Shown: positions 1-6,567 of the stretch, piece after piece
Position numbering within the stretch: the first letter of the stretch is position 1
Layout of the letters: each line of letters starts with the position of its first letter
Assembly: GCA_031553705.1 (NCBI GenBank)
Contig: JAVBLD010000034.1
Location: 1 to 21,982 of the forward strand
Direction: 5' to 3'
DNA length: 21,982 bases
Origin: JAVBLD01 sp031553705
Lineage (GTDB): Bacteria; Bacteroidota; Bacteroidia; Bacteroidales; Marinifilaceae
Position numbers and translations under genes: made by a program
Notes under the pieces: generated by a model
Databases searched by the model: none
Told to the model about the DNA's origin: nothing
Seen by the model: the letters and a program-made list of their open reading frames with translations, nothing else

Positions 1-204
1 AGTATCGATAGGAGAGAAATCAGACAGGGGGAGTAAAGGACAAAATATGAATTTAAAAAACCGGTTTAATTTGACATTGTCGTCTTAATTGTTGTTATCC
101 GGTATGGTTCGCATGAGCTTTTTCTGCTCTTCTTAAACAAGAAAAAGCATGGTAAATAAGGTATCTACCATGATTTATTACTAATATTTATCCGATATCA
201 TAAT
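1..204. other. Intergenic tail of the fimbrial operon
   Basis: No gene is supportable here. Two plus-strand frames are open from the window edge and close at about 36 and 97, but both are too short to assign. The stretch is AT-rich and contains two short hairpins (117-125 with 140-148, and 148-154 with 166-172) downstream of the minus-strand operon that ends at 205. The second hairpin is listed separately as a likely terminator. Confidence 0.5.
138..172 (-). terminator. Likely intrinsic terminator of the fimbrial operon
   Basis: On the minus strand, about 30 bp after the stop codon at 205, a 7-bp perfect stem (CATGGTA/TACCATG, arms 166-172 and 148-154, loop 11 nt) is followed directly by CTTTTTCTT. 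A stem followed by a T-rich run fits an intrinsic terminator. The stem is short and has only three G-C pairs, so this is a moderate call. A second 9-bp stem (117-125/140-148) overlaps the T-rich run and could be an alternative fold. Confidence 0.45.
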
Positions 205-1728
205 TTAAAAATCCGCCACTGCGCGGACACGAGCTGCAAAACCTCTGGCTGTTAAGGCGGGGGTACCGTCATCGAAACGGATACACCATGCAACAAGATT
301 GTTGGTCGTATCATCGGTCGAAGTCCAGTACATGTATGAAAATTTGTCTGGAAACAATTGTGCACCGCCGGCATCTGTCAATATTTTATTAAAAGCGGTC
401 CGGGCTGTCGTATTAGCAGCGCCGGTGCCACCATTATATGCGTTATACAAAGATAAAAGTTCGTCTTTTGCCGGAAGGTACCAGCGATCCCTGGCATCAT
501 CCCATCCGACCTGATGGTTTAACGTTTCCACAATCCAATTGAACGCGGGGAAATGAATCATCCATGATCTCCCGTATGCGGGTATATAATCGGCTATGAT
601 TGACATATTAACGCGACCATCACCGGCTGTCAACCCAAGCAAGTCCGGAGATTCGGTACCTCCATAGAATTTAATGGATATCCCCTCGTTCAGGTTTACG
701 ATCTTCCCCTGTGTACTGCGGTAAACTCCGCTTCCGTCCTGCTCAGGATCCTTTAGCCAGAAAACAACCCCCAGGATCTTGGCTTTCTCCGCCGGATTAT
801 CCAAATTGACATTCGAATTGGGATAGTAATCCCCTATTTTATAGGTTTGCACTTCGACGGTTCCGGGAGTTGCCGGATCAGTTGTAATCCAGTCGGTAAT
901 CGTACCGAAACTGACAGTGATACCGGTTTTACTGATTGTAATGGTATAGGTGTTGCGTGTGCCCTGAGCAAAAGGGGTGGCATCAGGAATTGTCCAGATA
1001 AGATCGTTTTCACCGGGAATAGAGAATACCACCTTCCGCCCGCTATAAACGCCGGCTGTTTGCGGAATCAGTATCGCATCATATTGAACGCCTGCGGTTA
1101 CAGTCCGGGGAGCAAAATTACCCAGATTAATATTTCCGATTGTTCCGTCAGTAAGCGCAAAAGAGGCAGTGAGAGGCATTCCTTCCACACTGACAGTCAT
1201 GCCGGTAAAATCTACCGAGGTCATACCGGTTCCTTTTACTACATTGATTATCAATTTACTTAACTGATGGCTGAATGCCAAAGGAACATTTGTATTATTC
1301 TTGTCATAACCCGACACCGTCTTCGCAGTCATTAAATCAATAGCTGTCGGGGAAGACTGGTTGGCAAGACTGATGCTGTAACTAAAACCGCTCTGCCCTG
1401 TTTTGTATGGATAGTAGGCTATAAAGTCGACTTTACTTCCATCTTCCGGATAGTATATATCGTTTCCGGAAGATGGCTGGAAAACGCTGCCGTTAAAGCT
1501 ATATTGCCTGTTGCCCGAACCAGAGACTACATCCGTCGTACCGTTGTTTACCATAAAGATCCCGATCGCATCGCCGTCATCCCATGTCGTACCGGAAACC
1601 CGGGTAGTGATATCCGGGGTAAATGTAACCGCAACCGCATCGTTGCCGGTCTCAATCCCCTCTTTGACACATCCGGCCAGGAGTATTGCTCCAAAAGCTA
1701 TTGCCGATAAAATACAGGTTATTTTCAT
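205..1728 (-). CDS. Fimbrillin-family lipoprotein with C-terminal DUF1566/FISUMP-like domain
   Basis: A 507-residue lipoprotein and the last gene of the fimbrial operon. I start it at the ATG at 1728, because a lipoprotein signal peptide begins there with lipobox LLAGC and C20. A longer frame to 1848 adds 40 residues that read through AT-rich intergenic DNA and would bury the signal. Residues about 35-280 resemble the Mfa-like fimbrillin domain: WDDGDAIGIFM at 49-59, YYPEDGSKVDFIAYYPY at 92-108, LAFSHQLSKLIINV at 150-163. Residues about 295-507 form a second module: RWYLPAKDELLSLY at 415-428, YWTSTDD at 467-473, and a final RVRAV. This resembles the DUF1566 (Lcl C-terminal) and FISUMP families. 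Family knowledge suggests a surface-exported fimbrial subunit; a tip or adhesin role for the extra domain is inference. A 130-bp gap separates it from the upstream fimbrillin gene. Confidence 0.85.
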   Translation of the reverse strand: MKITCILSAIAFGAILLAGCVKEGIETGNDAVAVTFTPDITTRVSGTTWDDGDAIGIFMVNNGTTDVVSGSGNRQYSFNGSVFQPSSGNDIYYPEDGSKVDFIAYYPYKTGQSGFSYSISLANQSSPTAIDLMTAKTVSGYDKNNTNVPLAFSHQLSKLIINVVKGTGMTSVDFTGMTVSVEGMPLTASFALTDGTIGNINLGNFAPRTVTAGVQYDAILIPQTAGVYSGRKVVFSIPGENDLIWTIPDATPFAQGTRNTYTITISKTGITVSFGTITDWITTDPATPGTVEVQTYKIGDYYPNSNVNLDNPAEKAKILGVVFWLKDPEQDGSGVYRSTQGKIVNLNEGISIKFYGGTESPDLLGLTAGDGRVNMSIIADYIPAYGRSWMIHFPAFNWIVETLNHQVGWDDARDRWYLPAKDELLSLYNAYNGGTGAANTTARTAFNKILTDAGGAQLFPDKFSYMYWTSTDDTTNNLVAWCIRFDDGTPALTARGFAARVRAVADF

Positions 1729-1738
1729 ATCAAAATAG

Positions 1739-1759
1739 TTGAACGTTGAAAATTGAAAA
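1739..1759 (-). repeat. Three 7-bp repeat units before the last fimbrillin gene
   Basis: On the plus strand the units read TTGAACG, TTGAAAA, TTGAAAA, so on the coding strand this is a TTTTCAA-type array ending 10 bp before the ATG at 1728. No Shine-Dalgarno sequence is visible. An AT-rich leader of this sort is normal for Bacteroidota, but the 7-nt period recurs at other boundaries in this window. Confidence 0.75.
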
Positions 1760-1858
1760 TGATTCTTTTTATTTTCTTCGACCAATCTTAATATATATGG
1801 GCGTTTCATATACAGATATTTAAACGTATTCTCTTTTGACATCTTCATACAGTTTTAT

Positions 1859-3820
1859 TTATAGTGAAGTCCGCATCAGACGAACATAATGACCGGTCTG
1901 TTTTATCGATCCGATTATATTCGCCGAAATCCGGGTGGTCAAATCACAATCCGCTGAGGTCTTTAAAATATAAGCTTGTTCTTCCCCCGCAGCTCCTCCC
2001 GGGATAGCTGTTTTAGACCAGAAGGCGCCGAACTCTCCTTTCTTAAAGTACCCTTCCAATCCGGGGCCTCCATTGGTTTCGCAGTCCCGATATCCTCCGG
2101 GAAGAGCAGAAAATCCGGTATTGTTCGTCATATTAGCGGTTCCCATATTCCAGGCTCCGGTCGGATCCTGTATTCCGGACGACCACTCCGCATAAGAAGC
2201 CATCAAGTCCAGATCGGCTTTTGTGGGCACATACCAGTTATTATAATCCAACCAGCCTTTAGTGACAATATCCCAGTCATATAAAACACCGTAGGCATTA
2301 AAACCGGCCGCCGTACTGAAAGCGTCAATATTGTCGTATACGCAACAGCCCGGCTTATCGGGGTCGGACCAAATGGTAAATATATGACTGGTCTGAAGCC
2401 TGGTTATCTTTTTAGTGCCGTCGATATTCGTTTCGATATACTTCCTTGTTTTAAGGTTTTCCCTAGTCCAATACTGCAGCCCGATCTTTGCAATCGAATA
2501 GCGGCGCCCTTCGACATCGGTAAAATATTCCGCCTGTTGTATTGCCTCCTTATTGGAGACGGGTTCCAGTGTAAGGCTGTTGCTATAATACATTACGGTC
2601 ACAGGAGCTGTTCCCGGAGTATAGGTAACCGCATTTGTCCCGTCAGTCGCCCAAACAACCTTCCCGCCGTCTTGTGTCAGGATACCCTCGTTCACGCGCT
2701 TCTGGTTTTCATCTACCGGATAAATCACCGTAGCTGCTCCGCCAGGATATCCCTTTATGTATTCCCGACAGATCTCGGCAATTTTCTGATAATTAGCATA
2801 TACACTGACCACACTTGATTTTGTGAAATCGGTGGGAATCGTGATCTTATATGCCGTCAGCGACAATGAGATTTCGTAACGTTTAGCGGCTCCTACCGCA
2901 AGAGTTGTTGCTGTATAACTTTTATAGTCGAATTCAAACGGATTATCGGTAGCCGAACGTTTAAATACAAACAATTTTTTATCCGCGGTTACGCCCACTG
3001 TCTGAGCCGGCACCAATGCGCGGAAAGTAAAACTCGTTTCATAATTGGCATCGGCAGGCTTTTCCAAGCGGTTCAATACGACTGTTCCTGTCGCATCGCC
3101 TGTTGCCGTCACTCCGTCCGTTCCGAGGTTAAGCGTAGCCTCCGTCTTTATCCCTTGCATCGTAATCGAAAATATATTATCGACATAGAACTTAGCTCCC
3201 GGATCGGTTATACTCACCTGTACCAACGTAAGTTTATGATTGAATGCAAGCTGCACGAGCTCATCTTTAGCGATCCCTGTTGACGGTGAGGCAGTCAACA
3301 GGTCGCTTATATTATAATTCGATTTCCCGTCAGTAGCGGTGCTTTGATCCGGTCTTACGTTAAAAATAATATTCCCCGGATCGGTTACATTTACATCGTA
3401 TGGATAGTAGGCATAAAAGTCGAGCACATCCCCGTTGTTCGGATAAAAAAAGTTCGCTTCATTACCGGCGCTCCAATTTCCGTCGTTATAGGTCAACGGT
3501 AAATTATGAATATAATTACCGCTTGCCTGTAACGTCGCTGTTCCACTGCTCGAGCGCTGCACGGCAAAGATTCCGATCTTGTCTCCATTTTCGAACACAC
3601 TCTTAAAGTCGGCGCCGGTAGCTACCTTCGTGTCGGGGGCAAAGCCGATTTTAAACCGGATATCGCCAATCTTCGAAACACTCGGTTCTTTAATCTCGTT
3701 CAACTGATTTTCGCAAGATGCAAAAACAATAGTAAAAAACAAAAAGCAGACAATAAGCGATAAAATACCGGCTATATTAACTCCTTTGTTCTCTTTCCGT
3801 TTGTTTATAATGATATTCAT
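1859..3820 (-). CDS. Fimbrillin-family lipoprotein with C-terminal FISUMP domain
   Basis: A 653-residue lipoprotein with a long signal peptide ending in lipobox VFASC (C36). The N-terminal half resembles Mfa-like fimbrillins: FENGDKIGIFAV at 76-87, FFYPNNGDVLDFYAYYPY at 124-141, LAFNHKLTLVQV at 191-202. Residues about 320-430 form a linking region with no family I recognise. Residues about 434-651 match the Fibrobacter succinogenes major paralogous (FISUMP) domain: IGLQYWTRENLKT at 446-458, YGVLYDW at 510-516, NWYVPTKADLD at 528-538, GFSALPGGYRD at 569-579, FWSKT at 600-604. Its start lies 22 bp after the previous stop, so it is very likely co-transcribed. It is probably a surface fimbrial subunit or tip protein; any ligand is unknown. 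The size, about twice that of a plain pilin, comes from the added domain. Confidence 0.87.
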   Translation of the reverse strand: MNIIINKRKENKGVNIAGILSLIVCFLFFTIVFASCENQLNEIKEPSVSKIGDIRFKIGFAPDTKVATGADFKSVFENGDKIGIFAVQRSSSGTATLQASGNYIHNLPLTYNDGNWSAGNEANFFYPNNGDVLDFYAYYPYDVNVTDPGNIIFNVRPDQSTATDGKSNYNISDLLTASPSTGIAKDELVQLAFNHKLTLVQVSITDPGAKFYVDNIFSITMQGIKTEATLNLGTDGVTATGDATGTVVLNRLEKPADANYETSFTFRALVPAQTVGVTADKKLFVFKRSATDNPFEFDYKSYTATTLAVGAAKRYEISLSLTAYKITIPTDFTKSSVVSVYANYQKIAEICREYIKGYPGGAATVIYPVDENQKRVNEGILTQDGGKVVWATDGTNAVTYTPGTAPVTVMYYSNSLTLEPVSNKEAIQQAEYFTDVEGRRYSIAKIGLQYWTRENLKTRKYIETNIDGTKKITRLQTSHIFTIWSDPDKPGCCVYDNIDAFSTAAGFNAYGVLYDWDIVTKGWLDYNNWYVPTKADLDLMASYAEWSSGIQDPTGAWNMGTANMTNNTGFSALPGGYRDCETNGGPGLEGYFKKGEFGAFWSKTAIPGGAAGEEQAYILKTSADCDLTTRISANIIGSIKQTGHYVRLMRTSL

Positions 3821-3842
3821 AATCCCTATTCTTCATTTTCAA

Positions 3843-4727
3843 TTACTTCGCTGTCCCGCTACCTGTTACGTCGGTCCAATCGGAAATCGTAACCGTAAAG
3901 CCTGCGTCACTCAAAAGATCTACTATGATAGCGCTAAGCGTCATCGGTGTTTTTTTATCTGTATTAAAGTTTGCCAACGGAGCAGCCAAACTCTCTTCGA
4001 TTACCTTATCGGCCGGAACACCGCCTTCGAATTTAAACTCTACGGTCAATTTCTGTGTGCTTCCGATAATCCCCAACAGCCGTGTAGTCGCTTTATAAGT
4101 ACCATCGCCTTGCTTATCAAAAACAAGCGCCACTTTTTTAGCTTCGCCGGTCACTATTCCCCTGAGTATACTGAATGATCCGGCAACCCCTTCGAGGACA
4201 GCAGTGATGGAAGTGATTTTTCTTGCCGTATTCCCATTGAGGGATAGTACGATGTTCAGTTCCCGTACCTGCTGGCTCATTTGTGCAGTTATACTGTTGT
4301 CTTTATTCGGTTCGATCGTTACATCTTTTACAGAAGTGAAGAACAGTCCCGGTAATGTTTCGATAAAGTCCGTTTTACCGGCCACCGGAGTAACGGATGC
4401 CACCGTATCGTTATTCACCGTTATTTTGTCGGCATTATTATAGACAATCAGACGGTAAGAACCCGGAGCAACCGGATCGGGCAGTTCGTTGGTCTTACCG
4501 CTTTGGGTGGTACGATACTCTCCTATGCGTACCCTATAGCTGGCCGGAAGTTCTATGTCGGTAGTCAGGGTTACCGTTTCCCTGCCCGGATAGAGATCGA
4601 CCAGAACGCAACCACTAAACAGCAAAGTGAAAAATGAAAAGCGAAAAATGAAAAACGGATCTACAGACCTCAAAAAATTTTTCATTTTCAATCGGCTATT
4701 TTTCGTCGTACTTATATTTGTTTTCAT
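3843..4727 (-). CDS. DUF5119/FimB-Mfa2-like fimbria-associated lipoprotein
   Basis: A 294-residue lipoprotein, second in the operon, starting 20 bp after the DUF3575 stop. The lipobox is LFSGC with C40. An internal ATG at 4685 (M15) would give a 26-residue signal peptide of more usual length and cannot be excluded. The mature protein is beta-rich, with VAPGSYRLIVYNNAD at 86-100 and ITSITAVLEGVAGSF at 171-185. This pattern resembles DUF5119 proteins and, more loosely, FimB/Mfa2 anchor proteins, which sit in the outer membrane at the base of fimbriae. I am sure of the lipoprotein nature and the context, less sure which of the two families it belongs to. The hydrophobic core of the signal peptide (residues about 25-34) is encoded by a tandem 7-bp repeat. 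Confidence 0.8.
   Translation of the reverse strand: MKTNISTTKNSRLKMKNFLRSVDPFFIFRFSFFTLLFSGCVLVDLYPGRETVTLTTDIELPASYRVRIGEYRTTQSGKTNELPDPVAPGSYRLIVYNNADKITVNNDTVASVTPVAGKTDFIETLPGLFFTSVKDVTIEPNKDNSITAQMSQQVRELNIVLSLNGNTARKITSITAVLEGVAGSFSILRGIVTGEAKKVALVFDKQGDGTYKATTRLLGIIGSTQKLTVEFKFEGGVPADKVIEESLAAPLANFNTDKKTPMTLSAIIVDLLSDAGFTVTISDWTDVTGSGTAK
4627..4654. repeat. Four 7-bp repeat units inside a signal-peptide coding region
   Basis: The plus strand reads GTGAAAA, ATGAAAA, GCGAAAA, ATGAAAA in a row. On the coding (minus) strand these 28 bp specify residues about 25-34 of the DUF5119/Mfa2-like lipoprotein, the phenylalanine-rich signal-peptide core. A related inverted stretch, TTTTCATTTT, lies nearby at 4679-4688 and could pair with it in the transcript. 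Confidence 0.75.
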
Positions 4728-4747
4728 ATCTGTTTACTTTCACTTTG

Positions 4748-5821
4748 TCACTCTTTATTCCCTCCCAGTTTCAAAACAAGGGATATCCCCACTTGGGTCG
4801 GACCCCATATCTTTTTCGTCAGGCCGGTCTGCTTTTTTATGTTCACCTCGTTGAAATAAGTGTATTCGTCGTACTTTGTCGTTGTATATCCCAATCCAAG
4901 ACTAAAGTCCATATCAAACATCGGGCTCAGGTATAATCTGTAACCGCTTGTAACTCCTGCTCCTGAGAATGGTCCCTGGCGTCCGGTATCGCCGAATTTA
5001 AAGTTATATTGTCCGGTGTGGAATTCGCCTCCGATAAACCACCGTTTTTCCTGTCCCAAATACCAACGCACTTCGGGATTGATCGCCCAAAGGCGATAAT
5101 GGCGCTCTTCACCCTGCCAGTTCCAGTGGTTCCAACCCATGTTAAGCAGGATACCTACGTTTCCCGAAGGTCTCCATTCTGCTCCCGCATTAGGGACACC
5201 TGTTAGCCAGTAAAGCAGATTGGTACGCAGTGTAAACACCCCGCCGGAAGATTTTTCGCTTCCGAAAAGATTTACCGGCTGGGGCCGGATAGGATTGACC
5301 ACTTTGGGCTTCGATTGCACTTTTGGAGTTTGTACTGTTTGTTTTACTTCGGGTTTTATTTCCGGTTTTGTTTCGATCCCGGCAGTCGGCTTTTCTGCCA
5401 AAGGGTTCCGAATGGCTATGGCTATCACATCCTGCATACCCTCATATTCAACAGCCTGACTGGCTCCCAGAATATTCTTTGTTTTCAGTCTTTTCTCCGT
5501 GATCAGCTTTGTTTTCATCCGGCTACCGCGGAGAAGCGCCATATCCGAGTTTTTCTTTCTGTTTTTACCGAACGAAGCACAGTAGCTATTGACATAAACC
5601 ATCATATTACCGTTTGCAATCTCGGTTTTATAACGATCCAGCCATGTGTACAACCGTTTCAATTCGGCTTTGTTGCTTTGATGTGACAGCAGGAACACCT
5701 CTTTTCGCGGCTGGAATTTAAATATAGCAACAGAATCAAAAGTTGCTGTTTGCACTATATTCGCTTGTCCGTATGACAAGAATGCAATAAACAACAACAG
5801 GATTGACATAAATATTTTCAT
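4748..5821 (-). CDS. DUF3575 outer-membrane protein with OmpA-like N-terminal part
   Basis: First gene of the fimbrial operon, 357 residues from the ATG at 5821; a GTG two codons upstream (5827) is the alternative. A type I signal peptide (MKIFMSILLLFIAFLSYG) precedes Q19. Residues about 28-140 look like a diverged OmpA-like region, with NSYCASFGKNRKKNSDMALLRGSR between 78 and 101 resembling the asparagine/arginine helix motif. A Pro/Lys-rich linker spans about 148-182. Residues about 194-357 match DUF3575: TNLLYWLTGVPNAGAEW at 200-216, MGWNHWNW at 228-235, then an amphipathic strand-rich segment ending LGLGYTTTKYDEYTYF and WGPTQVGISLVLKLGG. DUF3575 proteins commonly accompany fimbrillin genes in Bacteroides. 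A small outer-membrane barrel with a periplasmic peptidoglycan-contacting part is a reasonable inference; the function is unproven. Confidence 0.83.
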   Translation of the reverse strand: MKIFMSILLLFIAFLSYGQANIVQTATFDSVAIFKFQPRKEVFLLSHQSNKAELKRLYTWLDRYKTEIANGNMMVYVNSYCASFGKNRKKNSDMALLRGSRMKTKLITEKRLKTKNILGASQAVEYEGMQDVIAIAIRNPLAEKPTAGIETKPEIKPEVKQTVQTPKVQSKPKVVNPIRPQPVNLFGSEKSSGGVFTLRTNLLYWLTGVPNAGAEWRPSGNVGILLNMGWNHWNWQGEERHYRLWAINPEVRWYLGQEKRWFIGGEFHTGQYNFKFGDTGRQGPFSGAGVTSGYRLYLSPMFDMDFSLGLGYTTTKYDEYTYFNEVNIKKQTGLTKKIWGPTQVGISLVLKLGGNKE

Positions 5822-5831
5822 ACGCACGTTA

Positions 5832-5859
5832 AATTATGAATTATGAATCTTAAATATTC
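5832..5859. repeat. Four 7-bp repeat units before the fimbrial operon
   Basis: The plus strand reads AATTATG, AATTATG, AATCTTA, AATATTC: two identical units and two decayed ones. The array ends 10 bp upstream of the ATG at 5821, where the ribosome would bind, and has the same spacing to the start codon as the array before the last fimbrillin gene. Confidence 0.65.
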
Positions 5860-6340
5860 ATACTTCTTCTTTTCGTTTTTTATTTATCATTTTCTTTTTT
5901 ACAACCCTCAAATACACTTTCCAGTATTCATTCCAGGCTTAAATACACCATACCCCATATAGATATATCAATAATTCTATTGATTCTCCAAGCATTAACT
6001 ATATACATGTCAGGCAAATATCATTCCACACATTGTTTATAATATTACCTCATACATGATAAATATCCTTACTATGCTTAGCGCCGCTAAAATTATAAAG
6101 ATTTATTTACTTACTGCTACTTTCACAGAAGTTTTTTTTCTTAAACAATTGAAAAACATGATTTAATAAAAAAGTATGACATCGGACGAAGAATAGTAAT
6201 AGTTTTTATATTACGCTCCACACCTGACCAGCCGGCATATCATATATCTATTAAATAAAACATGTAATATATTTATTGTCATATATTTATATTACATTTG
6301 CCCATTTAAAACACATTCCCAACAAATGCCCAATAGATCA

Positions 6341-6415
6341 ATCTGATAAAATTTATATATATTTGGGTCAGGCTAAAACAGCATTATCTGATAAAAAATT
6401 ATCTTTTATCAGATA
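6341..6415. repeat. Triple ATCTGATAAAA 11-mer with 12-bp perfect inverted repeat
   Basis: ATCTGATAAAA occurs exactly at 6341-6351 and 6386-6396 (plus) and at 6404-6414 (minus). The second and third extend to a 12-bp perfect inverted repeat (6385-6396/6404-6415) with a 7-nt loop. The first and third also form an inverted pair enclosing 52 bp that contain TATATTTG. There is no T-run after the hairpin, so it does not look like a terminator. It is better explained as an operator cluster or a 5'-leader hairpin of the GH20 transcript. Confidence 0.7.
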
Positions 6416-6517
6416 CGACATTAACAATCGTGATTGATAGAAATATAAAGTTGTGAATGCGTTCTAAAAACAGGTATCCGGAAAATAGGCGATGTCGAAA
6501 TGTTTATATGTGAAATG

Positions 6518-6533
6518 TGTGATCTTCGTCACA
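6518..6533. promoter_or_regulatory. CRP/FNR-type palindrome before the GH20 gene
   Basis: The sequence TGTGATCTTCGTCACA is a perfect TGTGA-N6-TCACA palindrome, identical to the E. coli CRP half-site consensus. It ends 34 bp before the ATG at 6568. At that distance it would lie in the leader or overlap the promoter, so repression is as likely as activation. Bacteroidota encode several CRP/FNR-family regulators, but their site preferences are only partly known, so regulator identity is inference. Confidence 0.5.
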
Positions 6534-6567
6534 ATCCGGGCTAACGAAAATTATAAATAAGACAAAT

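Larger units (their letters stand above)
5822..6567. promoter_or_regulatory. Divergent intergenic control region, AT-rich
   Basis: This 746-bp stretch separates the start of the minus-strand fimbrial operon from the plus-strand GH20 gene, so it should hold promoters for both. It contains no credible gene. Two exact matches to the Bacteroides minus-7 consensus TAnnTTTG lie on the plus strand (TACATTTG 6293-6300 and TATATTTG 6358-6365), but neither has a well-spaced TTTG/TTG minus-33 element. I found no such match for the minus strand. Other signals, listed separately, are a repeated 11-mer with a hairpin at 6341-6415, a CRP-type palindrome at 6518-6533, and a 7-bp repeat array at the left edge. 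Confidence 0.6.

Noticed and set aside
1..36. End of an upstream plus-strand gene
   Set aside because: Only 11 codons are visible before a stop, with nothing to recognise.
1729..1848. 40-residue N-terminal extension of the last fimbrillin
   Set aside because: It reads through AT-rich repeat DNA and would place the clear lipoprotein signal peptide in the middle of the protein.
3824..3844. Possible heptamer array between the second and third fimbrial genes
   Set aside because: The repeat here fits a 6-nt period better than a 7-nt period, so I did not count it.
6293..6365. Two TAnnTTTG matches taken as firm Bacteroides promoters
   Set aside because: Neither has a TTTG/TTG minus-33 element at the usual spacing, and the pattern arises easily in AT-rich DNA. 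Mentioned only within the regulatory region entry.
6457..6513. 18-codon upstream reading frame in the GH20 leader
   Set aside because: No ribosome-binding context or regulatory residue pattern; expected by chance in 740 bp.
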